A program made the position numbers and the translations under genes. Source: Blastocladiella britannica (lineage: Eukaryota > Blastocladiomycota > Blastocladiomycetes > Blastocladiales > Blastocladiaceae). From it: a stretch of DNA of 31,067 nt. Below the pieces are notes generated by a model. It was not told the origin of the DNA. It did not search any database and saw nothing but the letters and a program-made list of their open reading frames with translations. The stretch lies in NCBI GenBank assembly GCA_025349905.2, contig MU624692.1:1-31067 (forward strand). Reading direction: 5' to 3'. Every line of letters begins with the position of its first letter. The stretch's first letter is position 1. Below, one piece after another: positions 1 to 11,288 of this stretch.

Positions 1-169
1 ACTCTCTGCTGCACCAGTCGCACAATTGGTGTAGCGCCCGCATAGCGGACGAGATCGCTGGTGAGATGGAAACTTCAAAGCCCACTCAGCCGTGTATTGT
101 TGACTTTTGAAGGAGCTCTCCCTCTCTTTACTTGACTTGAACTGATCCTCCATCTCTTTTAACGTTAAA
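1..169. promoter_or_regulatory. Upstream region of SF3A3, no gene seen
   Basis: This stretch precedes the SF3A3 start codon at 170 and shows no open frame resembling a known protein. It should hold the promoter and 5' leader of SF3A3. A pyrimidine-rich segment (about 115-160) lies just before the start. A short piece near 27-45 resembles a tRNA A box but cannot be extended into a tRNA. An upstream gene could end to the left of the window. Confidence 0.3.
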
Positions 170-1984
170 ATGGAAACAGTCCTCGAGCAACAACGTCGGG
201 CGCACGAGGCCATTGAGCGACTCGAGAACCTGGCCGCGTCACTCCTGCTGGACGTCCCACGAACGGTTTATTGCCTTCATATACTTTGATGGGCTTCACG
301 TACCGATAACCTCTATTATAACAGTACCGCGACCGCCTCAACCTGCACCATCGCGTTGCAACACTGGCCGACACGTCCGTCACCACCGCAGCATCGCTCC
401 TGGACTTATACGACGATGCTGATGGGTATTTTTTTTTCTTTTTTTACGTTTTATTGCGATGCACAAATGTTAACAAGAGTACAGCCAGCGCGTGGCCGAT
501 CTCACGCGCATGTCGGGCGACAGTGCCCTCACCGACTTTTACGGCCGGTTGCGCGACGTCAAGGATTTCCATCGCCGCAACCCGGGCCTCGAGCTCGAAC
601 CCATGGAACTCGAATTCATGAGCCCCGATGCGGCCGCGGAGCAAGAGGGTATCTATCTATTTCGTTTCTTTCCGACTTGTACTGATTTTATGGATCAAAA
701 GCCCGACTCGATACCATGTTCACGGGCGAAGAGTCGGCGGGCCGGTTCCTGGACCTGCATGCCGTGTTCGAGATGTACCTGAACCTGCTCGATACCGCCG
801 ATAAAGAAGCGCCCAAGCCGTCGTACCTCAAGTACCTCAACGAGTTCCACCAGCTCGATCTGGTCCCCATGGCCGCCAAGTCGGCCGATTACAAGCGGTA
901 CATATGCCATTTTAGTGTTATCAATTGGATCCTCCCCTCCCCTTACACAAAATTGAATTTAAGGTACGTGACCGATCTGCTGCAGTACCTGCAATCGTTC
1001 ATTCGACGCGCGCTCCCGCTATACGACATCCAGTCCACCGAATCCGCACATGACGCCGACTTTGCCGCCCGATGGGCCGCCCGCCAACTTCCCGCGACCT
1101 GGACCGCGTTTTTGACCGAAGACGCACACCCGGACCAGTTCTGCGCCGTGTGCCTGAAACAGTTCATGAAACGCGCCGTGTACGACCGGCATTTGAAGGA
1201 GAAGCGGCACCGGAAAGCCGAGGCAGCAGCAGTCGCCGGCGCGCCTCGATCGGACGCCGAGGTGGCGGCGGCACGTACGGCATGGGAGACCGAGTGGCGT
1301 GACCTGGCGCGCGCCGAGTCGCTGGTGGCGTACTTGACGGCGCATGTCATGCACGACGTGGTGGACGCGACCCGCGAGAACGTCGAGTGCAAGCAGACGC
1401 TGACCGAGTCGGAGTTGGCGGCGCGTGCGCTCGAGCTCGAGACTCGCGATGTGCGGGTTGGCGGGGGCGGCGACAAGTCCCACGAGGACGGCGATAGCGG
1501 CGATGGCGGGGACGATAGCGACGACGAGGATGCCGACGACGACAAGATCTACAACCCACTCAAACTGCCCATGGGGTGGGATGGGAAACCGATCCCGTAC
1601 TGGCTGTGGAAGCTGCACGGCCTGGGAGTCGAGTACCCGTGCGAGATCTGCGGCAACTACGTGTACATGGGCCGCAAGGCGTTTGAGCGGCATTTCCAGG
1701 AATGGCGCCACGTGCAAGGGATGAAGGCACTGGGCATTCCCAACGGCAAGCAAATGCAGGAGATTACCAAGATCCAGGATGCCGAGTCATGTACGTTTTT
1801 GTCATTTTTTCTTTTTCGAGGATCACGGATTAACAATTGGTCCATGGCAGTGTGGGCCAAGATCCAGGCACAAAAGGCCAACGTCGGGTTCCGCGCCGAG
1901 CTCGACGAAGAGTTTGAGGATGAGGACGGTAACGTCATGTCGCGGAAAGTGTACGAGGATCTGCTCCGGCAAGGCCTCTTGTGA
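170..1984 (+). CDS. SF3A3: Splicing factor 3a subunit 3 (SF3A3/Prp9/SAP61), U2 snRNP
   Basis: Subunit of the SF3a complex of the U2 snRNP, needed for branch-site recognition and prespliceosome assembly in the nucleus. Six exons were placed: 170-265, 325-425, 485-648, 702-897, 964-1790 and 1851-1984, giving 505 residues, close to human (501). The N-terminus METVLEQQRR is the family start. The motif YDDADG and the LDLH segment align with the conserved N-terminal half. A matrin/U1-type zinc finger (C-x2-C-x12-H-x5-H) is encoded at 1141-1212, then an acidic stretch, then the GWDGKPIPYWL block and the second conserved finger (CEICGNY...HFQEWRH). The protein ends in YEDLLRQGLL as in orthologues. 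The 66-bp intron at 898-963 is a multiple of three and has no stop, so frame alone does not reveal it. The gene converges on the hydrolase gene, with stop codons 31 bp apart. Confidence 0.95.
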
Positions 1985-2001
1985 AGCGCAAAAAAATATA
2001 A

Positions 2002-2007
2002 AATAAA
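2002..2007 (+). terminator. AATAAA polyadenylation hexamer for SF3A3
   Basis: A canonical AATAAA lies 17 bases past the SF3A3 stop and before the stop codon of the convergent hydrolase gene. Cleavage 10-30 bases further on would place the SF3A3 mRNA end inside the hydrolase 3' coding region. It is inferred from motif and position only. Confidence 0.45.
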
Positions 2008-2015
2008 CATCTCAT

Positions 2016-3608
2016 TCAGTACACGGGCTCCCAATCCACCTGCTTGCACGCGGCCTGGATCCCCTCCCAGCGAGGGCCCCACACCGCGCGCTTGTCCATG
2101 TCTGGAATAACGGTGCCGGACCTGTAGTACGTCAACTGGGCGTCGTCGACCGGCTTGGTGAGCGTGTTGCCAAGGGCCGCGGTGATGAACTCACGCATCG
2201 CTTCCGTCGCACGCAGAGAGTCGACCGCACCCGAGTCCACCAGCACAAACTCGTGCACTTGGTGCTCAATGACGTGGTGGAATACCCCCCAGGCGCGGCC
2301 CGCGGCCGCCATGCGCTGCAGCGCCGCGGCCAGGAGCACGTGGTCATCGAAAAACACCTCGTCCGACCCGCTGGTGACGAGCACCGGTGGCATGGGCGGC
2401 GGCAGCGTTCCCGAGTCCGAGAGGGCGGTAGTGGACAGGGGCGTGTGCACCGCGGCCCACGGGCACAGATACGTGTTGCTGCGCAGGGCGTGGAAAGTTT
2501 CGTCGCGAGAGGCTTCGGGACCGCCCACGGCCGCGCCGCCGTAATACCGGCCGCTGCGCTCAAACTGGGTATTCGCTTGGACCTCCGGCGACAGGTCGGT
2601 GGGACGCGTCACGCAGAAATCGTACTTGTGGGAGGTCAAGCTCGGGAGGTTGGACGGCAGATCGGTCCAGGGCGAGATGGCCACCACCGCGGCCGGCAGA
2701 GCCAGACCGTGAGCGCGCAGGAAATGGGTGGCGGCGAGCACCAGGTTGCCGCCGGCCGAGTCGCCCATCACGACGATCCGCGCCGGGTCCACGTTCTCGT
2801 GCCGGATCAGGTACAGGTACGCCGACACCACGTCGTGCAGCGCCGCCGGGTACTCGTGCTCGGGCGACAGTCGGTACTCACTTTATATTCATTAAAGTAA
2901 ATGATGGGCCAAATGAGAGAAAAAAAAGAGAACGCACACAGAGAGCAGAGAAGCACCGAGAGACTTTGCGAGCGGGGCAACGTTCATGCGCGTGGTCCGC
3001 AGCGAGTTGAAGGTGAATCCGCCGCCGTGGACGTAGAGCACGACGGGCGCAACGGCACGGTCGCTTTCGCTCATGTCCTTGGGCACGAGCCACTCGGCTG
3101 CAATCGCCCACGACCGGTTCTGCTCGGGAACCAGGTTAGCCAGCTCCGACGCCAGCACAATGGTTGGCATTTCCCTTGTCTCTTGGCTTCCCGGTACCAC
3201 TAACGGCGACGAGGCAGCGTTGGCCGAAACCAGCTGCACGATCCACACGACCTCACGCACGGTGACGGGCACGGGCACGGTCGCCAGAGCGGCCATGGAG
3301 TGAATCAGAGACCGCATGTCCAGAATGTCGAGCACGAGGCCCGAGTTGCGCATGCCCCGGATGACAATGTCGATAACCCGCGACCGAGTTGCGCGCTCCT
3401 TGCCATGCACCAGCGACTGTACCGCCGCGACGCCAAAGGTTCGGACGGCCAAGTAAAGGAGGCGAAGGATCGAGAACTGGCGGAAAGGGGCCTCGTAGGG
3501 TACCAGCTTGTCGTTTTCCACTTTGCTTACTTTTGCACGAGGGAAAATGGCAGCAAGAGCAACGATGAGGGTTGCAAGACCAAGCAGCATGAGCAGGGCC
3601 ATGGACAT
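2016..3608 (-). CDS. HSL-family alpha/beta hydrolase, membrane-anchored
   Basis: Serine esterase/lipase of the hormone-sensitive-lipase type (the family that includes arylacetamide deacetylase and fungal steryl-acetate esterases). Two exons, 3608-2938 and 2880-2016, joined over a 57-bp intron (GTGCGT donor, AAAG acceptor), encode 511 residues. A hydrophobic N-terminal segment (residues 3-22) looks like a signal anchor. The oxyanion motif HGGGF begins at residue 194. The splice junction restores the family block VEYRLSPEHEYP. The nucleophile elbow GDSAG places the catalytic serine at residue 265. The acid (SDEVFFDD) and the histidine (HQVHEF) follow in the expected order near the C-terminus. 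All catalytic parts are therefore present. The substrate cannot be told from sequence; lipid or sterol ester at the ER face is a guess from the anchor and family. It is divergent from the next gene, with 254 bp between the start codons. Confidence 0.86.
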
Positions 3609-3862
3609 TTTGTTTGTTGTTTAAGTTGTTTCTTTGTGCAAGGTCAAGTCAAGGCGGTGGACGAAGGGGAGGCCGCTCTTTATGAAGAAAATAAGAGTTG
3701 GCAGGCCACTTAAGTACGCGAGCCAAGGACGCGTGAAAAAAGAACATGTTGAAAGAGAGAGGGAAGGTCTGTCCGCATCCATACCCACCCAAGCCGGATC
3801 CGCTATTGTACTGTCCGCTCTCTTTCAAAAAAAGTGGACTTAACCAAAAGCCCACTCAAAAG
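3609..3862. promoter_or_regulatory. Divergent promoter between hydrolase and Tim17-like gene
   Basis: These 254 bp separate two divergently oriented start codons and must carry both promoters and 5' leaders. I see no convincing TATA box or other strong motif, and no coding content. Confidence 0.4.
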
Positions 3863-4698
3863 ATGACCACCGCCCCGTCCACAACCATGACCGATCGCGC
3901 CAACATGGAGTCGCCGACGCCGGTGGTCGCGCGCTACAGTCTTGTCGCCCGTTCGTTATCCAATCTAATGTGCAGGTCAGCTGGAATGTACTCAACGAGA
4001 GAATCGATATTCAGTCGGAGCCGGCTTCAGTACTGGATTGGTCGTAGCAGCCTACAAACGCTTACCGGTGGGTCCCACCGCCGCGGGCATGGGCTTCATG
4101 TGGGGCAGCCTCGGATTCGCGTACTTTTGTGCGTTTCGCCAATATCTTGCGTAATTTTGGTCAGGACTAACAGAAAGGCGCGCTGGACTCAGTTACACGA
4201 GCACATATTGGTAATGCCCTGGCCGCCGCAGAAGCCGCCACGAGCAATGGCGGTGGTGGTGATGGCAACACAACTTCGCCACTGCGCGACCGCCACACGC
4301 TCATGGGCTCGGCAGCGGCAGGCGCACTGGTAGGCGGGGCAGCAGCGGTTTTGACGGTGGTCCGGCGGCCGATTCCCCTGGTGGCAAGCACCGTGGCAGG
4401 GTCGCTGCTGGCCACTACCGCACAAATGGCATACACGTGGGGCCGGCACACGCGACAGGACCTGCTTTGGCGATACCGCCAACAACAACAGCAGGATCAG
4501 CAGCAGACTGGGTTCCTGGCCGACGTCAAGGCGCAAATCCAGGACGTGATGATCAACACCAAGTGGTTGCCAGTGCGCCAGCTCACGGACGCCGAGTACG
4601 TGGTGCAGCTCGAGCAGCGACTGGCCATGGCTGACGCTGAAATTGCCAAATTCGAGGCGGCAGCGACGCGGTTGCGCGAGCGATTGGGTCAGGAGTGA
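3863..4698 (+). CDS. Small four-helix membrane protein, possibly Tim17-like
   Basis: I do not recognise a specific family member. Best model: exons 3863-3950, 4015-4128 and 4193-4698 (235 residues). An alternative third-exon start at 4178 gives 240 residues and reads FAYFCALDSVTR across the junction. Four glycine-rich hydrophobic segments can be seen: GAGFSTGLVVAAY, AAGMGFMWGSLGFAYF, GSAAAGALVGGAAAV and VASTVAGSLLATTAQ. Their G-x3-G spacing and the short polar linker between the second and third recall the Tim17/Tim22/NDUFA11 fold of mitochondrial inner-membrane proteins; this is inference. A polyglutamine patch and a charged coiled-coil-like C-terminus (about 60 residues, to RLRERLGQE) follow the helices. 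A 64-bp second intron with CTAAC at 4167-4171 fits local intron size better than the 49-bp alternative. The stop lies 26 bp from that of the convergent uS13m gene. Confidence 0.5.
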
Positions 4699-4724
4699 GT
4701 TACATTTATGCATTAAAACTATAT

Positions 4725-5281
4725 TCAGATGATCCGCTTGAGAAGACCGAGGGCACGCGTCGCGAGTGACGGCAACATGTGGTGTGCCGCGAGCACTGGC
4801 AATGGAGCGCGCGGTGTCAACAGAGTCGCTGCTGCTGGTGGCCTGTTTTTTTTTTGTGTTTACGCGTCAACAACACAATCCAAGTCAATGAAATAAAACA
4901 CAACGCGTACATGGTCGAGAAATCCTTGGCCAGCCAGCGACGGTTCAGCTTGTTGGCCGTCTCGCCATTGGTGCGCGACCGCTGGCCACGCACGGGCAGG
5001 CCCAGCTCAAACTTGCGGCCAGTGACGGTCCCGACCTGCCGGTGGTGCAGAACGCGGTTCTTGACGTCGCGCTTGAGGTCGCCCTCGATCGTCATGCGGT
5101 TAAGAAGTTCTCCGAGCGAGTTGATTTGCGCGTCGGTCAGGTCCTGCAGCTTGCAGTGCGGGTGGATGGACAGCTGGTGGCAGATGGTGGCGCCGAGCGG
5201 GCGGCCAATGCCGTAAAAGTGCGACAGGGCCACCGGCACCGACTTTTTGTCTGGGAGGTTGACGCCAAGCAAGTGAAGCAT
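4725..5281 (-). CDS. SWS2: Mitochondrial small-subunit ribosomal protein uS13m (Sws2)
   Basis: Nuclear-encoded uS13 of the mitochondrial ribosome, which sits in the small-subunit head and contacts the anticodon-stem region of tRNA and the large subunit. The start ATG at 5281 opens a complete S13 domain: HLLGVNLP, the FYGIG helix-hairpin segment, the NRMTIEGDL block, and the signature LPVRGQRSRTN followed by ANKLNRR. A bacterial S13 would end near here. The frame continues to a strong GTACGC donor, and a 68-bp intron (4843-4910) joins exon 5281-4911 to exon 4842-4725. This adds a tail of about 40 residues rich in Pro, Ala and Leu. If the intron is not used, the frame stops at 4817 instead. The domain call is firm; the C-terminal exon is less certain (about 0.55). 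No clear cleavable presequence is visible. Confidence 0.92.
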
Positions 5282-5701
5282 TTCTTTTTTTCGTTGTTAA
5301 TGTTGGCAAGGAAAGAAAAGGCGGAGACTTGGTGATGTGGTCACGGGCAAAATACATTCAGTTATTGCAAAATTTTACTCGGTTCGTCAACAATTCGACA
5401 ACAGACTCTCCGAGTAATTCCACGTAGGGACTGACTTGCCGTCGTACTCCCCGCAACCAAGTGAATTGTATTTCGTTCGTGTGCGCAACACACGCACACA
5501 CACTGGGATCGACTTTTCACCGACCTGTTTGCCGCCGTCGTCTCGCACACGCGCGTCTTTGACCAATCTGGGAATCGCGACCGTATCTTAATTACTGATT
5601 GCTTTAGTTGAGGTACGCGTGCTCTTTTTTTCGCGACGACGACGCACTAGATTGGAGCGCCCACCCAGCGATCGCAAGTACTGACAACAGAACAATATAG
5701 A
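5282..5701. promoter_or_regulatory. Divergent promoter region, uS13m / RNA polymerase I
   Basis: This 420-bp spacer lies between two divergent start codons. It holds no supportable gene. A short CA-rich run (about 5488-5503) and pyrimidine-rich segments are the only local structure. It is presumed to contain both promoters and leaders. Confidence 0.4.
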
Positions 5702-8700
5702 ATGAACATTTCAAAGCCCATTGGCGCCCAGCTCTCGGGCGTCTCGTTCGGGTTCTACTCGGCCGACGAGATTCGCAAGATCTCGGTCAAGCCCATCACC
5801 AACCCGACCGTCTTTGACGGCCTCGGCCACCCACAGCGCGGCGGTGTCTACGACCCTGCTCTCGGCCCGTTTGACAAGGGATCCTAGTGTGTCCAACTTT
5901 TTTGAAATACAGTAGGAAAAAAAGAAACTGACCTGGTTAAAATCTCATGAACAGCTGCGCGACATGCTCGCTGTCCTTCTTTGACTGCCCGGGCCATTTC
6001 GGCCACATCGAGCTGCCCCTCCCAATCTACAACCCGTCGCTCTTTGACGACATGTTCAAGTACCTCCGCGCTACCTGCCTGTTCTGCTTCAAGCTGCGCA
6101 TCTCGCAGTCGGCCGCGCACGTGTACAAGGCAAAGCTGCTGCTTCTCTCGCGCGGCTTGCTGGTGGACGCCATGCGCATGGACGATGTGGTGGAAAAGTC
6201 CATTTTCGAGGACTTTGAGCAGTACGCGGCCCAGGCCATCCCGGAGGAGATCCGCAACGCGGCCGTCAAGATTGGCGCTTCCGCCGGCGACTCGGACTCG
6301 GACGGGTCCGAGGCGATGGAGGACAACCGCATGGGCTCGGATCTGGAGGACGAGGACATGGACTCGGACGACGAGGAGGTCGCGGCGCCGGCGCCCCGTA
6401 ACGGCAAGGCCGCGCCCAAGGCCACCAAGAAGAGCAAGCGGGCGTCGTCGAACGCAACCGCGCTCAAGGAGGCCGAGTACGTTGCGCGCGTGTCGGCGTA
6501 CGTGCAGTTTGTGCTGACGCGCGCCGGCGCTTCGGCGCCCGAGCTCGAGAAGCTCACAGCCGCGACAAAGTACCGCCGCGAGCTGCAGCGCGAGATTCTG
6601 TTGCGCATTGGCGCACCCGCCCGCTGCACGCACTGCCACGCGCCCGCGCTCAAGCTGCGCGCCGAGGGCGCCGCCAAGATCTTCATCTCGCACCCGCCCA
6701 AGCGCGTGCAGATGGTCCTGCAGTCCAAGGGCCTGCGGTTCTCGGAGACGGTCGTGCACATTCGCCGCAAGCTGATGCTCGAGACCCGCGCCGCTCGCCT
6801 GGCTGGCACGCTCGCCGGCCCGACCGCGCCCACTGACGCGATCAAGCTCGCTACCGCCAAAAAGGAGTGGGATGCGGCCGAGTCGTCGTCGTCGTCGGGC
6901 TCCGACAGCGACAGTGCCGAGGACACGGTCGACGCCATGGACGTGGACGGGCCCGTCAAGGTGCGCCGCGATACGGCCGCCGGCGCCGACGCGGCTCTGA
7001 ACAACAAGGACACGATGCTCCACGATGACCGCGACGTGTACATGAACCCGTCGCTGGCCATGTCGATTCTGGACATTATGTGGAGCCAGGAGGGCCACTT
7101 CCTCGACTTTGTGTTCCTGTCGCGCCTGGGTAAAGCCTCGCTCGAGTTGCCCGCGGCCGAGCTCGAGGCGTACATTCCGCAGTCCTCGGCCGACAAGTTC
7201 TTTATCGTCGCATTCCCAGTCCCGCCGACCAAATTCCGTCCCGCGGCCAAGATGGGCGACATGACGTTTGACCACCCGCAGAACGCGGCGCTGGTGGAGG
7301 TGCTCAAGGCCGCACAGGATGTGCGCGAGTTCTCCAAAGTGCTCGAGCCCGCGCTCGTGCACGCGTTGTCGGCTGCCGACCGGTCCAAGACGCTCAACCT
7401 GCTCAACAACGCGTGGCAGTCGATGCAGCTGGCGGCCAACGGCCTGATTGACTCGACCAAGAACCCGATGCTGGGCCGCGGCGGCAAGGACGCGCCTCCC
7501 GGCATTCGTCAGCTGCTCGAGAAGAAGGAGGGTCTGTTCCGCAAGCACATGATGGGCAAGCGTGTCAACTACGCGGCCCGGTCGGTCATTTCGCCCGACC
7601 CGTGGATTGAAACGTCCGAGATTGGTATCCCGCCCGTGTTTGCGCGCAAGCTCACGTACCCGGAGCCGGTCACCGGCCACAATGTCCGCGAGCTGATGCA
7701 GTGCGTCATGAACGGTCCCGATGCGTGGCCCGGAGCCACCCACATCCAGCTCGAGGACGGCCAGATGCAGTCGCTCGAGAACCTGACAGCCGAGCAGCGC
7801 GCGGCACTCGCGGCGCAGCTGCTGACCCCGCAGGCGCAAATCAGTACCAACCAACCGTCGTACGTGGCCCACACCAACAAGAAGGTGTACCGTCACCTGC
7901 GCAACGGCGATATCCTGCTGCTCAACCGGCAGCCGACGCTGCACAAGCCGTCGATCATGGCGCACCGCGCGCGCGTCCTGCCCGGCGAAAAGACGCTGCG
8001 CTTGCACTACGCCAACTGCAACACGTACAATGCCGATTTTGACGGCGACGAAATGAACGTGCACTTCCCGCAGAACGAGGTGGCCCGCGCTGAGGCGTAC
8101 ATGATTGCCAACACCGACAACCAGTACCTGGCCCCGACCGCCGGCGCGCCGCTGCGCGGTCTGATTCAGGACCACGTGGTGACAGGCGTGCGCATGTGCT
8201 CGCGTGACACGTTCCTGTCACGCGAGGACTACCAGCAGCTGATCATGGGGTCGCTTCCGGCCGACTGCATGCGCAAAGGCCGCGTGTTGATGCTCCCGCC
8301 GGCGCTGCGCAAGCCCAAGCCAATGTGGACGGGCAAGCAGGTTATTTCGACGCTGCTCTTGAACATGACTCGCGACCAGCCCCCACTCAACCTTGCGTCC
8401 AAGGCGCGTGTCGGCGCAAAGTACTGGGGCAAGCTCGGTCCCGAGGAGGCCCAGGTGGTGTTTTGCGAGGGCGAGCTGATGACCGGTGTTCTGGACAAGT
8501 CGCAGTTTGGCGCGTCCGCGTACGGTCTCGTGCACTCGGTGTACGAGCTGTACGGTCCCGGCGCCGCCGGCGATCTTCTGGGCTCGCTGTCGCGTCTGTT
8601 CTCCAAGTACGCGCAAATGGTGGCGTTCTCGTGCCGCATGGACGATCTGATCCTGACCAAGGAGGGCGACAAGTGGCGCCGCGACCTAATCAACGGTGGG

Positions 8701-11265
8701 TCCGAGTTTGGTGGCGACGTGGCGCTGGACTACACCAAATCGGCCGACAAGGCCGAGATGCGCACGCGCCTGGAGGAGGTGCTGCGCGAAGACGAGAAGC
8801 TGGCGGGCCTCGACTCGGCCATGAAGTCCAAGATGAACGGCCTCACGTCGTCCATCATCTCCAAGTGTCTGCCCGACGGCCTGGTGCGCATTTTCCCGCA
8901 CAACGGGATGCAGCTCATGACGGTCTCGGGCGCCAAGGGCTCCAACGTCAACGTGTCGCAGATCTCGTGCTGCCTGGGCCAGCAGGAACTGGAAGGTCGC
9001 CGTGTGCCCATCATGGTCTCGGGTAAGTCGCTGCCGTCGTTTGTGGCGTTTGACCCGTCGGCGCGCGCCGGTGGGTTCATTTCGGGCCGTTTCTTGACGG
9101 GCATCAAGCCGCAAGAGTACTACTTCCATTGCATGGCTGGTCGTGAGGGTCTGATTGATACCGCCGTCAAGACGTCGCGTTCGGGATACTTGCAGCGTTG
9201 TTTGATGAAGCACTTGGAGGGCATGCGCGTGCACTACGACGGCACGGTGCGCGACGCCGACGGGTCGGTCATGCAGTTCTTTTACGGCGAGGACGGCCTG
9301 GACGTGACCAAGCAGCAGCACCTGAACCAGTTCCGGTTCTGCGCCGAGAACGTGACGGCGCTCAACTACCGGTACCGCCCGCAGGAGCTGGTGGACAAGC
9401 TCGACGGCGAAACGGCGGCCAAGGTGGCCAAGTCCATCAAGAAAAAGTCCCTCAGCGACACGGTGTTGTCCAAGCTGTCCCCCTACCGGTACATTGGTAG
9501 CACGTCCGACAAGTTCTCGGCCGCGCTCGACAAGTACGTGGACTCGAACCCGGACGACTTGCTGTTCAAGAAGGAAAAGAAAAAGTTCAACAACACGGTC
9601 AAGGCAAAGGCGTTCCAGGCGCTGATGCAGCTCAAGTACCTCAAGTCGCTGGTCGAGCCCGGAGAGGCGGTCGGTGTGCTGGCGGCGCAGTCGATTGGTG
9701 AGCCGTCGACGCAGATGACGCTCAACACCTTCCATTTCGCCGGATTCGGTGCCAAGAACGTGACGCTGGGTATCCCGCGTCTGCGTGAGATCGTGATGAC
9801 GGCGTCGTCGGCGATCAAGACCCCGGCCATGACGCTGACGATGCGCGACGGCGTGACGGCCGACCAGCGCGACTTTTTCTGCAAGAAGATCTCGCGGCTC
9901 ACGCTTGGCGCCATCACCCAGGGCGTCGAGGTCCGCGAGCGTGTGGTCCGCGAGGGCCTCACCCGGTCGCGCAAGTACCGCGTGCGCGTCGAGCTGTTCT
10001 CGGAGGCCGACTACTCGCACGTGTACCACGTCAAGGCCGGCGCTGTGCGCCGCACGCTCAACTCTGGGTTCCTCAAGCGCCTCGACTTGCAGATCCTGCG
10101 CGAGCTCAAGAAGGTCGGAAAACGGTCTACCGCCGCAGCCATGGACGCCAGCGACAGCTTGATTGAGGTGCGCGCCGATACGAGCTCCCACCGCGCCGGC
10201 GGCGGCGGCGATGCGGACGCGGACGAGCCGGAGGCGCCTCGCCCACGTGGCCGTCGCACTGGCAAGAAGGTTGACCTGTCGAAGCCGGAGGCAGACCTGC
10301 ACTCGGACGACGATGACGCCGACGATGCCAACGACCTGAACGCCGCTGACGCCGGTGACGGCGATGCCACCGAGTCCAAGTACTCGAGCCGTGCGCGTGA
10401 GCAGCAAAACTACGACGAGGACGAGGACGATGTCGAGATTCGCGAGAAGCTGGACAAGGCCGAGTCGGACCAGAACGGCAGCAGCGATGCCGACAGTGAC
10501 GGCGACAGTGATAGCGATAGCGATGATGTTGATGTCAAGGCGGCGGCGGCCATGCAGGCGGGCCGCATGTTCCAGTCCAAGAGCGACCAGGATGAGCACA
10601 CGCTGGCGGCCATGAACTCCACGTCGTACACGACGGGCATCCAGTTTGACCACCGCCACGGCGCGTGGTACGAGGTGGAGCTGACGCTGCCGGCGGACGC
10701 CAAGAAGCTGATGATGGTGCAGCTGGTGGAGAATGCGATCCACAAGACGGTGCTGCACGAGGTGGCCGGGATCGACCGGTGCTTTGCCATGGAGAACGAG
10801 GCGTCGGACGACAAGGCGGTCAAGGTCGGCACCGACGGCGTGAACCTGCACGGCATGTGGGAGCACACGGACGTGCTGGACGAGCACACGCTGTACACGA
10901 ACGACATTGCCGCGATCCTGCGCACGTACGGCGTGGAGGCCGCGCGCGGGGCCATCATTCAAGAAATCGCCGGCGTGTTCGACGTGTACGGGATTGACGT
11001 CGACAAGCGGCACTTGTCGCTGATTGCCGACTACATGACGTTCGAGGGCGGGTACAAGCCATTCAACCGGATCGGCATGGGCTCCAACCCGTCGCCGTTC
11101 CTGCAAATGTCGTACGAGACCACGTGCGGGTTCCTCAAGACAGCGACCATGACGGGCGACGTGGACACGGTGGAGTCGCCGTCGGCGCGCATTGTGCTGG
11201 GTAAGGTGGTGGAGGGCGGGACGGGCTCGTTCGACGTGCTGCAGTCTTTGGTTACGGTCGCTTAA
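5702..11265 (+). CDS. RPA190: DNA-directed RNA polymerase I largest subunit (RPA190/RPA1)
   Basis: Catalytic largest subunit of RNA polymerase I, which transcribes the rDNA repeat in the nucleolus. Two exons, 5702-5886 and 5955-11265 (68-bp intron), encode 1831 residues, longer than yeast (1664) and human (1720). The N-terminus reads [19 protein letters not shown], the typical Pol I opening. The splice restores the clamp zinc site C63, C66, C73 and H76. The invariant metal-binding motif [10 protein letters not shown] starts at residue 754, with D756, D758 and D760 holding the catalytic magnesium. The bridge-helix and trigger-loop block ([21 protein letters not shown]) starts near residue 1301. 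Acidic, serine-rich inserts occur near residues 172-218 and 380-395, and a long one near 1477-1597 in the jaw region, where Pol I subunits usually carry an acidic loop. The frame ends normally at LVTVA. Codon use is strongly G/C at third positions, as expected of a well-expressed gene here. Confidence 0.98.
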
Positions 11266-11288
11266 AAGATAGTAATTTTTAACTTATT

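Noticed and set aside
15..85. tRNA-like segment with an A-box-like piece near 27-45
   Set aside because: The D stem does not pair, the anticodon loop would have the wrong size, and no B box (GGTTCGANNCC) follows.
2253..2900. 215-codon + strand frame opposite the hydrolase
   Set aside because: Antisense shadow of the exon carrying GDSAG and the catalytic His; it has no recognisable protein features.
5884..8175. 763-codon open frame antisense to RPA190
   Set aside because: It is the mirror of a strongly G/C-third-position coding region, has composition dominated by Arg, Val, His and Leu, and matches no family. RPA190 on the other strand is certain.
8686..11106. 806-codon open frame antisense to RPA190
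   Set aside because: Same cause as the other antisense frame: codon bias removes stops on the complement. There is no domain and no plausible start context.
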